DNA of 64,000 bases from JASHUC01 sp035523875 (GCA_035523875.1 DATKPY010000002.1:186001-250000); one strand, 5' to 3'. Shown: positions 43,023 to 51,904, counted from the stretch's first letter. Made by a program: numbers and translations. The notes: generated from the sequence alone by a model not told the origin.

Positions 43023-43684
43023 GGGCCATGGTGCTCGCTGCCGGCCGCGGCGAGCGGATGCGGCCGCTCTCCGACACCGTGCCGAAGCCGCTGCTGCAGG
43101 TGGGCGGCAGGCCGCTCATCGCCTACCACCTGGAGGCGCTCGCGCGCGCCGGCGTGAGCGAGGCGATCGTCAATCTCTCCTGGCTCGGGCAGCGGATCCG
43201 GGAGGCGCTCGGGGACGGCGGCTACGGCCTCAGAATCCGTTACTCGGAAGAGGGCCCCGTGCCGCTCGAAACGGGCGGCGGGATCGTCAAGGCGCTGCCG
43301 CTCCTCGGCGCCGACCCTTTCATCGTGCTGAGCGCCGACATCTGGACGGACTTCGACTTTGGCGACCTCGAGCTCTCCACGGACGCCGATGCCGAGCTCG
43401 TCTTCGTGCCGAACCCTCCGTACCACCCGCACGGGGACTTCGCGCTCGAGGGCGGCCGTGTGCTCGAGCGCGCGAGCGGGCGGCTCACTTACGCGAACAT
43501 CGGGCTCTTCCGCGCCGAGCTCTTCAGCGGCTTCTCCGCGGGACGTTTTCCGCTCGTGCGGGCGCTCGAGCGCGGGATCCGCACCGGCCGCGTGCGCGGT
43601 CGGATCCACCTCGGCGAATGGGCCAACGTGGGGACCGCGGAGCAGCTCGCCGCGCTCGCCGAGCGGCTGCGCGCGCTCACGTGA
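43019..43684 (+). CDS. murU: MurNAc-1-phosphate uridylyltransferase
   Basis: The protein has 221 residues from a GTG overlapping the amgK stop. The nucleotidyltransferase signature LAAGRGERMRPLSDTVPKPLL is at the N-terminus, with IVNLSWLG, GGGIVKALPLLG, VLSADIWTD, and a final HLGEWANVGT. It makes UDP-MurNAc from MurNAc-1-P and UTP, following AmgK. The stop overlaps the start of the DNA methyltransferase gene (GTGA). Confidence 0.92.
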   Translation: MRAMVLAAGRGERMRPLSDTVPKPLLQVGGRPLIAYHLEALARAGVSEAIVNLSWLGQRIREALGDGGYGLRIRYSEEGPVPLETGGGIVKALPLLGADPFIVLSADIWTDFDFGDLELSTDADAELVFVPNPPYHPHGDFALEGGRVLERASGRLTYANIGLFRAELFSGFSAGRFPLVRALERGIRTGRVRGRIHLGEWANVGTAEQLAALAERLRALT

Positions 43685-44685
43685 CGGGCCGCGAGCGCGC
43701 GACAGCCGTCCGCCCGTTCCGTTTCGGCCGCGCGGCGCTCTACCGTGCCGACTGCCTGGAGTGGCTGCGCCGGCAGCCGCAGCGATCGGTTCACGCGGTG
43801 GTCACCGATCCCCCGTACGGTCTCACCGAGTACAGCCCGATCGAGCAGGCGAAGCTGCGTAGCGGCCGCGGCGGGCTCTGGCGGATCCCTCCCGCCTTCG
43901 ACGGCTGTGAGCGCGCACCGCTCCCGCGCTTCACGGTCCTCACGGAGCGCGAGCTCGCTCGGCTCGAGCGCTTCTTCCTCGATTTTGGCGCGGCGCTGCT
44001 GCCCGTGCTCGTGCCGGGCGCGAACGTCGTGGTGGCGAGCCACCCGCTCGTCTCCTTCCGCGTCTCCGGCGCGCTCGCACGCGCCGGTTTCGAGCGGCGC
44101 GGGGAAATTGCACGGCTCGTCATGACGATGCGCGGTGGCGACCGGCCGAAGAACGCGCATCGCGAGTTCCCCGGCGTGAGCGTCATGCCGCGCGCGATGT
44201 GGGAGCCGTGGCTCAACTTCAGGAAGCCTCTCGAAGGGCGGGTCCAGGACAATCTGCGCCGCTGGCGGACCGGAGGCTTCCGGCGAATTTCCCCCCATGC
44301 CCCGTTCGGGGATGCGATCAGCTCGGCGCCGACGCGCGCGGGCGAGCGCGCGCTCGCGCCGCATCCGAGCCTCAAGCCCCAGGCGTTCCTGCGCCCGCTC
44401 GTGCGTGCCGTGCTGCCGCTCGGGGAGGGCACGGTCCTCGATCCATTCGCCGGCTCGGGCGCGACGCTCGCGGCGGCCGAAGCGGTCGGCTACGCGAGCA
44501 TCGGCGTCGAGCGCGACCGCGGCTACTTCGAGCTCGCGTGCAGCGCGATCCCGCGACTCGCCGCGCTCGAGGGCCCCGGTTCCCGCTCAGGTACAATGGA
44601 AAACCATGTCCGAGCTTCACCGCATCCCCCTCGTCGCGGAGCCGCCGTGCCCGGACGCGCCACGGGCGCCCCCGCGAAGCGGTGA
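43681..44685 (+). CDS. Orphan site-specific DNA methyltransferase (beta-class, DPPY)
   Basis: The protein has 334 residues from a GTG overlapping the murU stop. The catalytic DPPY (43-46) comes before a variable region, then HPSLKP (228-233) and the SAM motif DPFAGSG (254-260) with GVERDRGYFELA. This order defines the beta group of amino-methyltransferases; DPPY suggests N6-adenine or N4-cytosine. No restriction gene is near, so it is probably solitary. The last 35 residues are beyond the fold and their codons overlap the start of lipA by 80 bases. The recognition sequence is unknown. Confidence 0.88.
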   Translation: MTGRERATAVRPFRFGRAALYRADCLEWLRRQPQRSVHAVVTDPPYGLTEYSPIEQAKLRSGRGGLWRIPPAFDGCERAPLPRFTVLTERELARLERFFLDFGAALLPVLVPGANVVVASHPLVSFRVSGALARAGFERRGEIARLVMTMRGGDRPKNAHREFPGVSVMPRAMWEPWLNFRKPLEGRVQDNLRRWRTGGFRRISPHAPFGDAISSAPTRAGERALAPHPSLKPQAFLRPLVRAVLPLGEGTVLDPFAGSGATLAAAEAVGYASIGVERDRGYFELACSAIPRLAALEGPGSRSGTMENHVRASPHPPRRGAAVPGRATGAPAKR

Positions 44686-45658
44686 AAAATATACGACAAA
44701 ACAAGGATTTACGGCGATCCGGGACGGCGTGAAGGCGCGCGGCGGAGAGCCCGCCGTGCGGGGCGAGCCGAAGCCGCCGTGGCTGCGCGTGAAGGCACCG
44801 CTCGGGGCCGGCTTCCGCGCCGTGCACGACATCGTCCACGAGCACCGGCTCGCCACCGTGTGCGAGGAGGCGAAGTGCCCCAACATCGGTGAGTGCTGGA
44901 ACGCGGGCACGGCCACGATCATGCTGATGGGCGCGGTGTGCACGCGTGCGTGCCGCTTCTGCGCCGTCGACACCGGCAATCCGCGCGGCTGGCTCGATGC
45001 GGATGAACCGCGCAACGCGGCGCGCACGGTCGCGCTCATGAAGCTCAAGTACGTGGTGCTCACCTCGGTGAACCGGGACGATCTGCCCGACGGCGGCGCC
45101 GCGCACTACGCCGCCTGCGTGCGCGCGATCCGCGAGGTCAACCCGGGGACCGCGGTCGAGGCGCTGACGCCGGACTTCCAGGGCTTGCACACGGCGGTGG
45201 AGACGGTGGTCGACTCAGGCATCGCCGTCTTCGCGCAGAACCTCGAGACCGTCCGCCGCCTCACCCATCCGGTGCGCGATCCGCGCGCGGGCTACGCGCA
45301 GACGCTCGCGGTGCTCAACCACGCGAAGCGCCACGCTCCGCAGGTGCTCACGAAGTCGAGCTTGATGCTCGGTTTGGGCGAGCGCGACGAGGAGATCGCC
45401 CAGGCGATGGCCGACCTGCGCGCTGCGCAGGTCGACATTCTCACGCTCGGCCAGTACCTGCGGCCGACGCCGCATCACCTTCCGGTCGAACGGTTCGTCG
45501 CGCCAGCCGAGTTCGACCGCTATCGTGCCGCTGCGCTCGAGCGAGGGTTCCTCGAATGTGTCGCCGGACCGCTGGTGCGCTCGAGCTACCGCGCCGAGCA
45601 GGCCCTCGAGCGCAACAATGCAGGCCTCGACAACCGCTCACTCGGCGCCGGACGCTGA
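44606..45658 (+). CDS. lipA: Lipoyl synthase
   Basis: The protein has 350 residues from the ATG at 44606. The radical-SAM cluster motif is C112-x3-C116-x2-C119 (CTRACRFC) and the auxiliary cluster motif is C86-x4-C91-x5-C97. The C-terminal RSSY that caps the auxiliary cluster is also present. It inserts two sulfurs into octanoyl groups on carrier proteins. The first 27 codons overlap the DNA methyltransferase gene and the last 41 bases overlap lipB. A TACAAT box at 44592-44597 suggests a start of transcription close to the ATG. Confidence 0.96.
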   Translation: MSELHRIPLVAEPPCPDAPRAPPRSGEKYTTKQGFTAIRDGVKARGGEPAVRGEPKPPWLRVKAPLGAGFRAVHDIVHEHRLATVCEEAKCPNIGECWNAGTATIMLMGAVCTRACRFCAVDTGNPRGWLDADEPRNAARTVALMKLKYVVLTSVNRDDLPDGGAAHYAACVRAIREVNPGTAVEALTPDFQGLHTAVETVVDSGIAVFAQNLETVRRLTHPVRDPRAGYAQTLAVLNHAKRHAPQVLTKSSLMLGLGERDEEIAQAMADLRAAQVDILTLGQYLRPTPHHLPVERFVAPAEFDRYRAAALERGFLECVAGPLVRSSYRAEQALERNNAGLDNRSLGAGR

Positions 45659-46280
45659 TCGCGCCCGCTCCGCGCCGCTCGTCCGCCGGCTCGGGCGCGC
45701 CGCCTACGAGCCCACGTGGCGCGCAATGCAGCGCTTCACCGACACGCGGGGTGCGCAGACCCCCGATGAGATCTGGTTCCTCGAGCACCCGCCGGTGTTC
45801 ACGCTCGGGCTCGCCGGGCGGCGCGAGCACCTGCTCGCACCCGGTGACATCCCCGTCGTTGCGAGCGATCGCGGCGGACAGGTCACCTATCACGGCCCCG
45901 GACAGCTCGTCACCTACGTGCTGATTGATTTGCGGCGCAGAGGGCTCGGCGTGCGCGAGCTCGTCACCACACTCGAGCGTGCGGTCGTCGCGTACACGCG
46001 CGCGCTCGGCATCGAGTGCTGGGCGCGCCGCGATGCGCCCGGCGTCTACAGCGAGCGGGGCAAGCTCGCGAGCGTGGGGTTGCGCATTCGCCGCGGCGCG
46101 AGCTACCACGGCATCGCGCTCAACGTTGCGATGGACCTCGAGCCGTTCGGGCGCATCGACCCGTGCGGCTACAAGGGTCTGAAGATGACGCAGCTCGCGA
46201 GCCTGGGCGGGCCGCAGAGCGTGGACGAGGCGCTCGACGGGCTCGAGCCGCGCATGCTCGAGGCGCTCGCGGCCGCTTGA
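45618..46280 (+). CDS. lipB: Octanoyl-[acyl-carrier-protein]:protein N-octanoyltransferase
   Basis: The protein has 220 residues from the ATG at 45618. LipB motifs are seen: EIWFLEHPPVFTLG, RGGQVTYHGPGQLV, GKLASVGLRI (catalytic Lys), SYHGIALNV, and DPCGYKGLKMT (catalytic Cys). It supplies the octanoyl substrate for LipA. It lies after lipA, whereas many Gammaproteobacteria have lipB before lipA. It ends four bases before the direct-repeat box at 46285. Confidence 0.95.
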   Translation: MQASTTAHSAPDADRARSAPLVRRLGRAAYEPTWRAMQRFTDTRGAQTPDEIWFLEHPPVFTLGLAGRREHLLAPGDIPVVASDRGGQVTYHGPGQLVTYVLIDLRRRGLGVRELVTTLERAVVAYTRALGIECWARRDAPGVYSERGKLASVGLRIRRGASYHGIALNVAMDLEPFGRIDPCGYKGLKMTQLASLGGPQSVDEALDGLEPRMLEALAAA

Positions 46281-46284
46281 GCGG

Positions 46285-46302
46285 TCACCGCTTTGTTACC
46301 AC
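46285..46302 (+). promoter_or_regulatory. PhoB/OmpR-type direct-repeat box upstream of the binding-protein gene
   Basis: TCACCGC-TTTG-TTACCAC (46285-46302) has the 7-4-7 arrangement of PhoB/OmpR-family operators. Over a 23-base frame (46282-46304) it matches 18 positions of the box upstream of cysA. It lies 32 bases before the sbp ATG; a weak -10 (TAGACT, 46322-46327) follows. The regulator encoded at 47403 is the obvious candidate to bind it. Confidence 0.6.
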
Positions 46303-46334
46303 CGCTCGCGGCAGGCCTCGGTAGACTCTCGAGG

Positions 46335-47381
46335 ATGAGGACTGCGATCGATCGGCGGCAGTTTATTCGCGCGCTCAACGGACTCGCGCTGAGCGGCGCG
46401 ACGCTCGCGGCAGGCGCCACGCTCGAGGCTTGCGGGTCGCGCGCAGCAGCGCAGGTCTCGATTCTCAACGTCTCGTACGATCCCACCCGCGAGCTCTACA
46501 ACGAGTACGATGCGGCCTTCACGCGCTACTGGAAGACCCACCACAAAGACACGGTGAGCGTGCGCCAGTCGCACGGCGGCTCGGGCTCCCAGGCGCTCGC
46601 CGTGATCAACGGTCTACCCGCCGATGTGGTCACCCTGGCGCTCGCGGCCGACATCGACGCGATCGCGACGCAGGCCAAGCTCCTGCCGCTCAACTGGCAG
46701 AGCAGGCTTCCCGACAACAGCGCACCGTACACCTCGACGATCGTCTTTCTCGTCCGCAAGGGCAACCCCAAGGGCATCCGCGACTGGGGCGATCTCGTGC
46801 GTCCGGGCATCGCCGTGATCACCCCAAACCCGAAAACCTCGGGGGGCGGGCGCTGGAACTATCTTGCCGCCTGGGCATGGGCGCTGCGCCAGCCGGGCGG
46901 CAGCCCGCAGAGCGCGCGCGAGTACCTGCGCGCGCTCTACAAGCACGTGCCGATTCTCGACACCGGCGCGCGCGGCGCCACCACCACGTTCAGCGAGCGG
47001 GGGATCGGGGATGTGCTGCTTGCATGGGAGAACGAGGCGTTTCTCGCCCTGCGCGAGCTCGGTTCACGGAGCTTCGAGATGGTGCGCCCAACCATCAGCA
47101 TCCTGGCCGAGCCGTGCGTCTCGTTGGTCGACGAGGTCGTCATACGGCGCGGCACGCGCGATGTCGCGCAGGCGTATCTCGAGTATCTCTACAGCCCCGA
47201 GGGGCAGGAGATCGTCGCGCGGCACTTCTATCGCCCGCGGGATGCGGCGGTCGCCGCGCGCTACGCGCAGCGCTTTCCGCAGCTCACGCTCGTCACCATC
47301 GCCGAGTTCGGCGGGTGGGGCAAAGTGGAGAAGGAGCAGTTCGCATCCGGCGGGATCTTCGACCAGATCACCGGGCAGTGA
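46335..47381 (+). CDS. sbp: Sulfate-type ABC transporter substrate-binding protein
   Basis: The protein has 348 residues from the ATG at 46335. The mature part starts with the Sbp signature ILNVSYDPTRELYNEYDAAF. It continues with QSHGGSGSQALAVINGLPADVVTLA, NPKTSGGGRWNYLAAWAWAL and WENEAFLAL, which contribute oxyanion-binding residues. The leader is unusual: it has a twin-arginine-like DRRQFIRAL and a Cys33 (LEAC) rather than a plain Sec signal. It should bind sulfate or thiosulfate for the CysTWA permease encoded on the other strand. It converges on the response regulator with a 21-base gap. Confidence 0.93.
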   Translation: MRTAIDRRQFIRALNGLALSGATLAAGATLEACGSRAAAQVSILNVSYDPTRELYNEYDAAFTRYWKTHHKDTVSVRQSHGGSGSQALAVINGLPADVVTLALAADIDAIATQAKLLPLNWQSRLPDNSAPYTSTIVFLVRKGNPKGIRDWGDLVRPGIAVITPNPKTSGGGRWNYLAAWAWALRQPGGSPQSAREYLRALYKHVPILDTGARGATTTFSERGIGDVLLAWENEAFLALRELGSRSFEMVRPTISILAEPCVSLVDEVVIRRGTRDVAQAYLEYLYSPEGQEIVARHFYRPRDAAVAARYAQRFPQLTLVTIAEFGGWGKVEKEQFASGGIFDQITGQ

Positions 47382-47402
47382 GTGAGCGCGCAGCCGCCGC
47401 CG

Positions 47403-48080
47403 TCAGTCGACGGCGAGCCGGTAGCCGGCGCCGGCGGCCGTTTGCAGCAGCTGCGGGGATGCGGGGTCGGTCTCGATCTTCTGCCGCAGCCGGTGGACCA
47501 GCTGCTTCAGGAGCTGGCGGTCGCCGGAGTTGCGATGGCCCCAGATGTGCACGAGCAGGCGGTCGGAGCTCACGGTGCGTCCGGCGTTCGCGAGCAGCAT
47601 CTGCAGCAGCCGCAGCTCGAGCTTGGTGAGTCGCACCGGCGCGCCCCCGCTCACCGCGACCGTATGCTCCTCGAGACTGAGCGCAATGCGTCCGGCGGCG
47701 AGGGGTTGCTGGCTACCCTCCATGCCGGCGCGCCGCAGGAGCGCGCGGATGCGCGCGAGCAAGGTCTTCGGGCTGAAGGGCTTGGTGAGGTAGTCGTCTG
47801 CGCCGAGCTCGAGCGCGCGCACCAGATCCTCCTCCTCGCTGCGCACGGTGAGCATCATGACGGGAACGCTCGAGCGCGCCCGGATCGCCTCGCAGACCTG
47901 AAAGCCGCTCGCGCCCGGCATGTTGATGTCGAGCACGACGAGATCCGGCGCCTCGGCATCGAACAAGCGCACGGCCGAGGGCCCGTCGACGGCCTTCACC
48001 ACCAGAAACCCAGCCTGGGTGAGCGCGAAGCCGATGAGCTCGCGCAGGTCGCGGTCGTCATCGGCGACCAGAAGCTTCAC
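47403..48080 (-). CDS. OmpR/PhoB-family response regulator
   Basis: The 225-residue protein has a receiver domain with the acidic pocket DDD (7-9), phosphoacceptor Asp51 in LVVLDINMPG, the conserved Thr of MLTVRS and Lys in LTKPFSP. The C-terminal winged helix (about 130-225) has VRLTKLELRLLQMLLANAGRTVSSDRLLVHIWG. It overlaps the histidine kinase by four bases. As the last gene of the cysA-cysT-cysW-kinase-regulator operon, it probably controls this importer through the repeat boxes at 46285 and 53800. Confidence 0.92.
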   Translation of the reverse strand: MKLLVADDDRDLRELIGFALTQAGFLVVKAVDGPSAVRLFDAEAPDLVVLDINMPGASGFQVCEAIRARSSVPVMMLTVRSEEEDLVRALELGADDYLTKPFSPKTLLARIRALLRRAGMEGSQQPLAAGRIALSLEEHTVAVSGGAPVRLTKLELRLLQMLLANAGRTVSSDRLLVHIWGHRNSGDRQLLKQLVHRLRQKIETDPASPQLLQTAAGAGYRLAVD

Positions 48081-50182
48081 TCCTCGCCCTCCAGCGGGAG
48101 GGTGATCGCGAAGCGCGTGCGCTCATCGCCCGTGCGCTCGACCGCCACGGTCCCGCCGTGCCGGTCGATGATCGAGCGCACGATCCACAGGCCGAGCCCG
48201 AGTCCTCCCGGCTCGGGCTCCTCCTCGGCGCCGCGGCGGAAGCGCTCGAAGATGGCGCTGCCTTCGGTTTCGAGCACGCCCGGGCCCTCGTCCTCGACCC
48301 ACGCGGCGAGCGTCGCGCCGCGCACTTCGGCGCCGACGCGAATCACGCTTCCCTCCGGCGCAAACTTGCTCGCATTGGCGAGCAGATTCACGAACACCTG
48401 CGTGAGGCGCGTGTTGTCCCCGCTCACCGGCGGCAGCGTTGCCGGCACGCTCGCCTCGAGACTCTGGTGCCGCAGCACGAAGAGCGAGCCGATGAGTGCA
48501 CGTGCCTCCTCGATCACTTGGGCGAGATCGACGCTCTGGGTGCGGATGCCGAGCTGACCGGACTCGATGCGCACGCTCTCGAGGAGGTTGTCGATGAGCC
48601 GCGTCAGGCGCAGCGTACCGCGCTCGAGCGACTCGACCAACTCCCGGCGGGCGTCCTGCTCGAGTGACCCGAGCCCCTCGCGCAACAACTCGATCGAGGC
48701 GAGCTGCGCGGCGAGCGGCGTGCGAAACTCGTGGGAGATGTTCGCGAGCACGCTGTCGCGCGCGCGGCGCACCGCTTCGAGCTCGGTCTCATCGCGGATC
48801 ACTTGCACCTGCAGCCCCTCGATGAGGCTCGAGCTCGTGATGATCGTGGTGCGCACGCCGCGCGTGCCGGCTTCCAGGTGCTCGATGGCCCGCGCGGTGC
48901 CGTCCGTGCGCGCCCGCAGAATGGGGCACTGCGCCTCGCAGGGGCGCACGCCTGCGGCGGCCCGCGGCTTGAGCACGTCGCCGCAGAACCGGCCCACGGC
49001 GGAGGCGGTCTCCACGCCGAGCAGGCGTGCGGCCTGCGGATTGAGGTAGCGGATGATGCGGTTGCGGTCAACCGCATAGACGCCCTCGACGATGCCGGCG
49101 AGCACCGCCTGCGCCTCGGCCTCGCGGCGGCGCAGTGCGCCGGTGAGCTCGACTAAGTTGCGGCGCATGTCCTCCATCGTCCGCGCAAGCGCGCCCACCT
49201 CGGCCGCGCCGCTGCTCGGGATCGAGGTGGAGAAGTCTCCGTGCCCGAGGCGCACCGCGGCGTCCGTGAGCGCGCGCACGGGGCCGGTCACGTAGCGTCC
49301 GAGGACGATACCCGCCACGACGGCGAGCAGCGCGAGCACGAGCGCCGTGGCGATCAGGTGCTGCACCAGGCGGCGCGCCGCGGTATCGATCTCGGCGGCC
49401 GGCAGGCGTACCTCGAGGAGCGCGATCGCCTCACCGGTCGAGGCGAACAGCGGAAAGCTCGCCGCGTACAGGTCGAGCGAGTCGATGCGCGCGACGGCGG
49501 AGTTGCCGTCGGCAAGCCCCGCCGTGTTGAGCGCCGTGAGCGCATCGACCGGCGCCTGGGCGAAGGCGCGGTAGCTCAGGAGCTGTACCGACAATCCCAC
49601 CTGGCGCGAGAGGTTCCCCGCGAGCCGCGCATCCAGCAGCCGCACGATGAAGACGTGCGCCGACGGACGGCCCGTGACGGCCGCCTGCGCGCCAAAGAGC
49701 GGCCCCGGTGCGTGCGCCGGCAATGCGAGAAAGCTCTGACCCTGCTCGGTGCTCGCCGCCGCCACCTCGTCCCACGGGAGTGCGATGCCCGACTGCGCGA
49801 CGAGCTTGCCGTTGTCGATGATCGCGCACCCATCGATCGTGTCGCTCTCGCAGGAGCGCCGCAGAAAGAGCGCGAGCTCCTCGGGAGGTCCCTGCGCAAG
49901 CAGGCGCTGCAGCGTCGGGCGATCGGCGAGCACGCGCACCTGCGTGAGCGCATCCTCCTCCATCCGCCGCAAATCCTCGCGCGCCATCGCCCCGGCGAGT
50001 GCCACGCGCGACCTTCCCTGCCCGTTGGCAAGATCGTGCAGGCGCCCGATCGCGTAGGCGGAGATGCCGCCCGCGACCACGAGCACGGCGGTCACCTGGC
50101 TCGCGGCGAGCAACCAGCCGAGGCTCGTCTTCGCCGGATCGATGCGCAGTCGCGCGGCCAGCCGGGTGAGTTGCGCCACCAT
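48077..50182 (-). CDS. Sensor histidine kinase (periplasmic sensor, HAMP, PAS)
   Basis: The 701-residue protein has membrane helices at about 23-46 and 272-298 enclosing a 225-residue periplasmic sensor domain (cache-like). HAMP (299-350) and PAS (about 355-465, with CEAQCP at 415-420) follow. The DHp box is NISHEFRTPL with His484, then the N box NLLANASKF (599-607), DEGPGV and GGLGLGLWIV. The PAS Cys residues could bind a metal or respond to redox. The gene lies six bases after cysW and overlaps its regulator, so its signal is likely sulfate availability or transporter state. Confidence 0.92.
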   Translation of the reverse strand: MVAQLTRLAARLRIDPAKTSLGWLLAASQVTAVLVVAGGISAYAIGRLHDLANGQGRSRVALAGAMAREDLRRMEEDALTQVRVLADRPTLQRLLAQGPPEELALFLRRSCESDTIDGCAIIDNGKLVAQSGIALPWDEVAAASTEQGQSFLALPAHAPGPLFGAQAAVTGRPSAHVFIVRLLDARLAGNLSRQVGLSVQLLSYRAFAQAPVDALTALNTAGLADGNSAVARIDSLDLYAASFPLFASTGEAIALLEVRLPAAEIDTAARRLVQHLIATALVLALLAVVAGIVLGRYVTGPVRALTDAAVRLGHGDFSTSIPSSGAAEVGALARTMEDMRRNLVELTGALRRREAEAQAVLAGIVEGVYAVDRNRIIRYLNPQAARLLGVETASAVGRFCGDVLKPRAAAGVRPCEAQCPILRARTDGTARAIEHLEAGTRGVRTTIITSSSLIEGLQVQVIRDETELEAVRRARDSVLANISHEFRTPLAAQLASIELLREGLGSLEQDARRELVESLERGTLRLTRLIDNLLESVRIESGQLGIRTQSVDLAQVIEEARALIGSLFVLRHQSLEASVPATLPPVSGDNTRLTQVFVNLLANASKFAPEGSVIRVGAEVRGATLAAWVEDEGPGVLETEGSAIFERFRRGAEEEPEPGGLGLGLWIVRSIIDRHGGTVAVERTGDERTRFAITLPLEGEE

Positions 50183-50188
50183 GCTCCG

Positions 50189-51058
50189 TCAACGCCGCTC
50201 GCGGCGCGCCCGCTCGACGAGCGTCTTGATAATGAGCGTCGCGACCGCAAGCAGCGTGAGGAGCGATGCCACGGCGAACGCGCTCACGAAATTGTACTCG
50301 TTGTAGAGGTTCTCGATCGCGAGCGGCATGGTATCGGTGAGCCCGCGGATGTGCCCGGAGACGACCGAGACGGCGCCGAACTCACCCATTGCGCGCGCAT
50401 TACAGAGCACGATGCCGTAGATGAGCCCCCAGCGCACCTTCGGCAGCGTCACCCGGAAGAAGGTGATCCAGGCGCCGGCGCCCATGGTGATCGCCGCCTC
50501 CTCCTCGTCGTTGCCGAGCTGCTGCATGAGGGGGATGAGCTCGCGCGCCACGTAGGGGAAGGTCACGAACATCGTCGCGAGGAAGATGCCGGGCAGCGCG
50601 AAGATGATGCTGATGTCGTGCTCCTCGAGCCACTCTCCGAACCAGCCCTGGAGCCCAAAGAGCAGCACGAAGAGCATGCCGGAGATCACCGGGGAGACCG
50701 CGAGCGGCAGGTCGATCAGCGTGACGAGCAGGCTCTTGCCCCTGAATTCGAACTTCGCGATGCACCAGGCGGCCGCGAGGCCGAAGAGCGTATTGAGGGG
50801 AACCACCACGGCGGCGGTGATGAGAGTCAGGCGCACGGCGGAGCGCGTGTCGGGATCGGCAAATGCGCGCAGGTAAGCGCTGATGCCGTGCGAGAGCGCC
50901 ACCGCGAACACGGTGGCGAGCGGGGCCAGCAGGAGCGATGCGAGAAAGGCGAGCGAGACGCCGATCAGCACCCAGCGGATGAGCACCGCGGGGAGCGAGT
51001 CGCGGCCCGGCCGCGTCGCGAGCTCATCCTTGAGCGCGGTGGGAATCGCACCGGCCAT
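50189..51058 (-). CDS. cysW: Sulfate/thiosulfate ABC transporter permease CysW
   Basis: The protein has 289 residues from the ATG at 51058, which overlaps the cysT stop (TGATG). Six membrane segments and the CysW pattern LIDLPLAVSPVISGMLFVLLFG, and the EAA loop EEEAAITMGAGAWITFFRVTLPKVRWGLIYG identify it. The C-terminus contains GAVSVVSGHIRGLTDTMPL. It forms the membrane channel together with CysT. Confidence 0.94.
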   Translation of the reverse strand: MAGAIPTALKDELATRPGRDSLPAVLIRWVLIGVSLAFLASLLLAPLATVFAVALSHGISAYLRAFADPDTRSAVRLTLITAAVVVPLNTLFGLAAAWCIAKFEFRGKSLLVTLIDLPLAVSPVISGMLFVLLFGLQGWFGEWLEEHDISIIFALPGIFLATMFVTFPYVARELIPLMQQLGNDEEEAAITMGAGAWITFFRVTLPKVRWGLIYGIVLCNARAMGEFGAVSVVSGHIRGLTDTMPLAIENLYNEYNFVSAFAVASLLTLLAVATLIIKTLVERARRERR

Positions 51059-51903
51059 CAGCGCGCCGCGGCGATGAGCCGCCGCCGCCCCCACGCGTGG
51101 ATGAGATTGATCGTGAGCAGCACGACGAAGGACATGACCAGCATCACCGAGCCGAGCGCTGCGGCGCCGCGGTAGTCGAACTCCTGCAGGTGAATGACGA
51201 TGAGGAGCGGGGTGATCTCGGTCTTCTTCGGGATGTTGCCGGCGATGAAGATGACCGAGCCGTACTCACCCACGGCGCGCGCGAAGGCGAGCGTGAACCC
51301 GGTCAGCATGGCCGGCAGCACGGTCGGCAGCACGATGCGCCGGAACACGTACCAGCGGCCCGCCCCGAGCGTCTCCGCCGCATCCTCGAGGTCGCGCTGC
51401 ACCTCGAGGATGGCCGGCTGAAGCGTGCGCACCATGAAAGGCATGCCGATCAGGGTGAGCGCCACCGTGACGCCGATCCAGGTGTAGGCCACCTGAATGC
51501 CGACCGCCGCGAGATAGCGGCCGATCCAGCCGTTCGCAGCGAACACGGTCGTGAGCGCGATGCCGGAGACGGCGGTCGGCAGCGCGAAGGGCATGTCGAT
51601 CAGCGCATCGACGAGCTTGCGCGCCGGAAACTCGTAGCGCACCAGGGTCCACGCGAGCGCGAAGCCGAAGATGAGATTGATGCTCGCCGCGAGGAGCGAG
51701 GCGCCGAAGGACAGCCGGTACGAGCCGAGCGCCCGCGCGCTCGTGACGACTTGCACGAACGCCTCCCAGCGCATCGAGGAGGCCATCAGGACGAGCGCGG
51801 CGAGCGGCAGCACGACGAGCGCGCTCAAGAAGAACGTCGTGAAGCCGAACGTGAGACCGAAGCCGGGCAAGACACTCGGCTGGCGAAAGCGCTGCGGCTG
51901 CAC
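51058..51903 (-). CDS. cysT: Sulfate/thiosulfate ABC transporter permease CysT
   Basis: The protein has 281 residues from a GTG one base after the cysA stop. Six hydrophobic segments; CysT marks are ALIDMPFALPTAVSGIAL, the EAA loop LEDAAETLGAGRWYVFRRIVLPTVLPAML, and EYGSVIFIAGNIPKKTEITPLLI. It pairs with CysW and the ATPase CysA. The gene name cysU is also used. Confidence 0.94.
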   Translation of the reverse strand: MQPQRFRQPSVLPGFGLTFGFTTFFLSALVVLPLAALVLMASSMRWEAFVQVVTSARALGSYRLSFGASLLAASINLIFGFALAWTLVRYEFPARKLVDALIDMPFALPTAVSGIALTTVFAANGWIGRYLAAVGIQVAYTWIGVTVALTLIGMPFMVRTLQPAILEVQRDLEDAAETLGAGRWYVFRRIVLPTVLPAMLTGFTLAFARAVGEYGSVIFIAGNIPKKTEITPLLIVIHLQEFDYRGAAALGSVMLVMSFVVLLTINLIHAWGRRRLIAAAR

Positions 51904-51904
51904 C

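Noticed and set aside
43681..46280. A restriction-modification or defence island around the DNA methyltransferase.
   Set aside because: Both neighbours are core metabolic genes (murU, lipA, lipB). I found no nuclease, integrase or repeat there.
47403..50182. Reading the kinase/regulator pair as KdpDE because kup is in the window.
   Set aside because: kup is 18 kb away. The kinase has a periplasmic sensor, HAMP and PAS rather than the KdpD sensor and USP cytoplasmic domains, and the pair is operonic with sulfate permeases.
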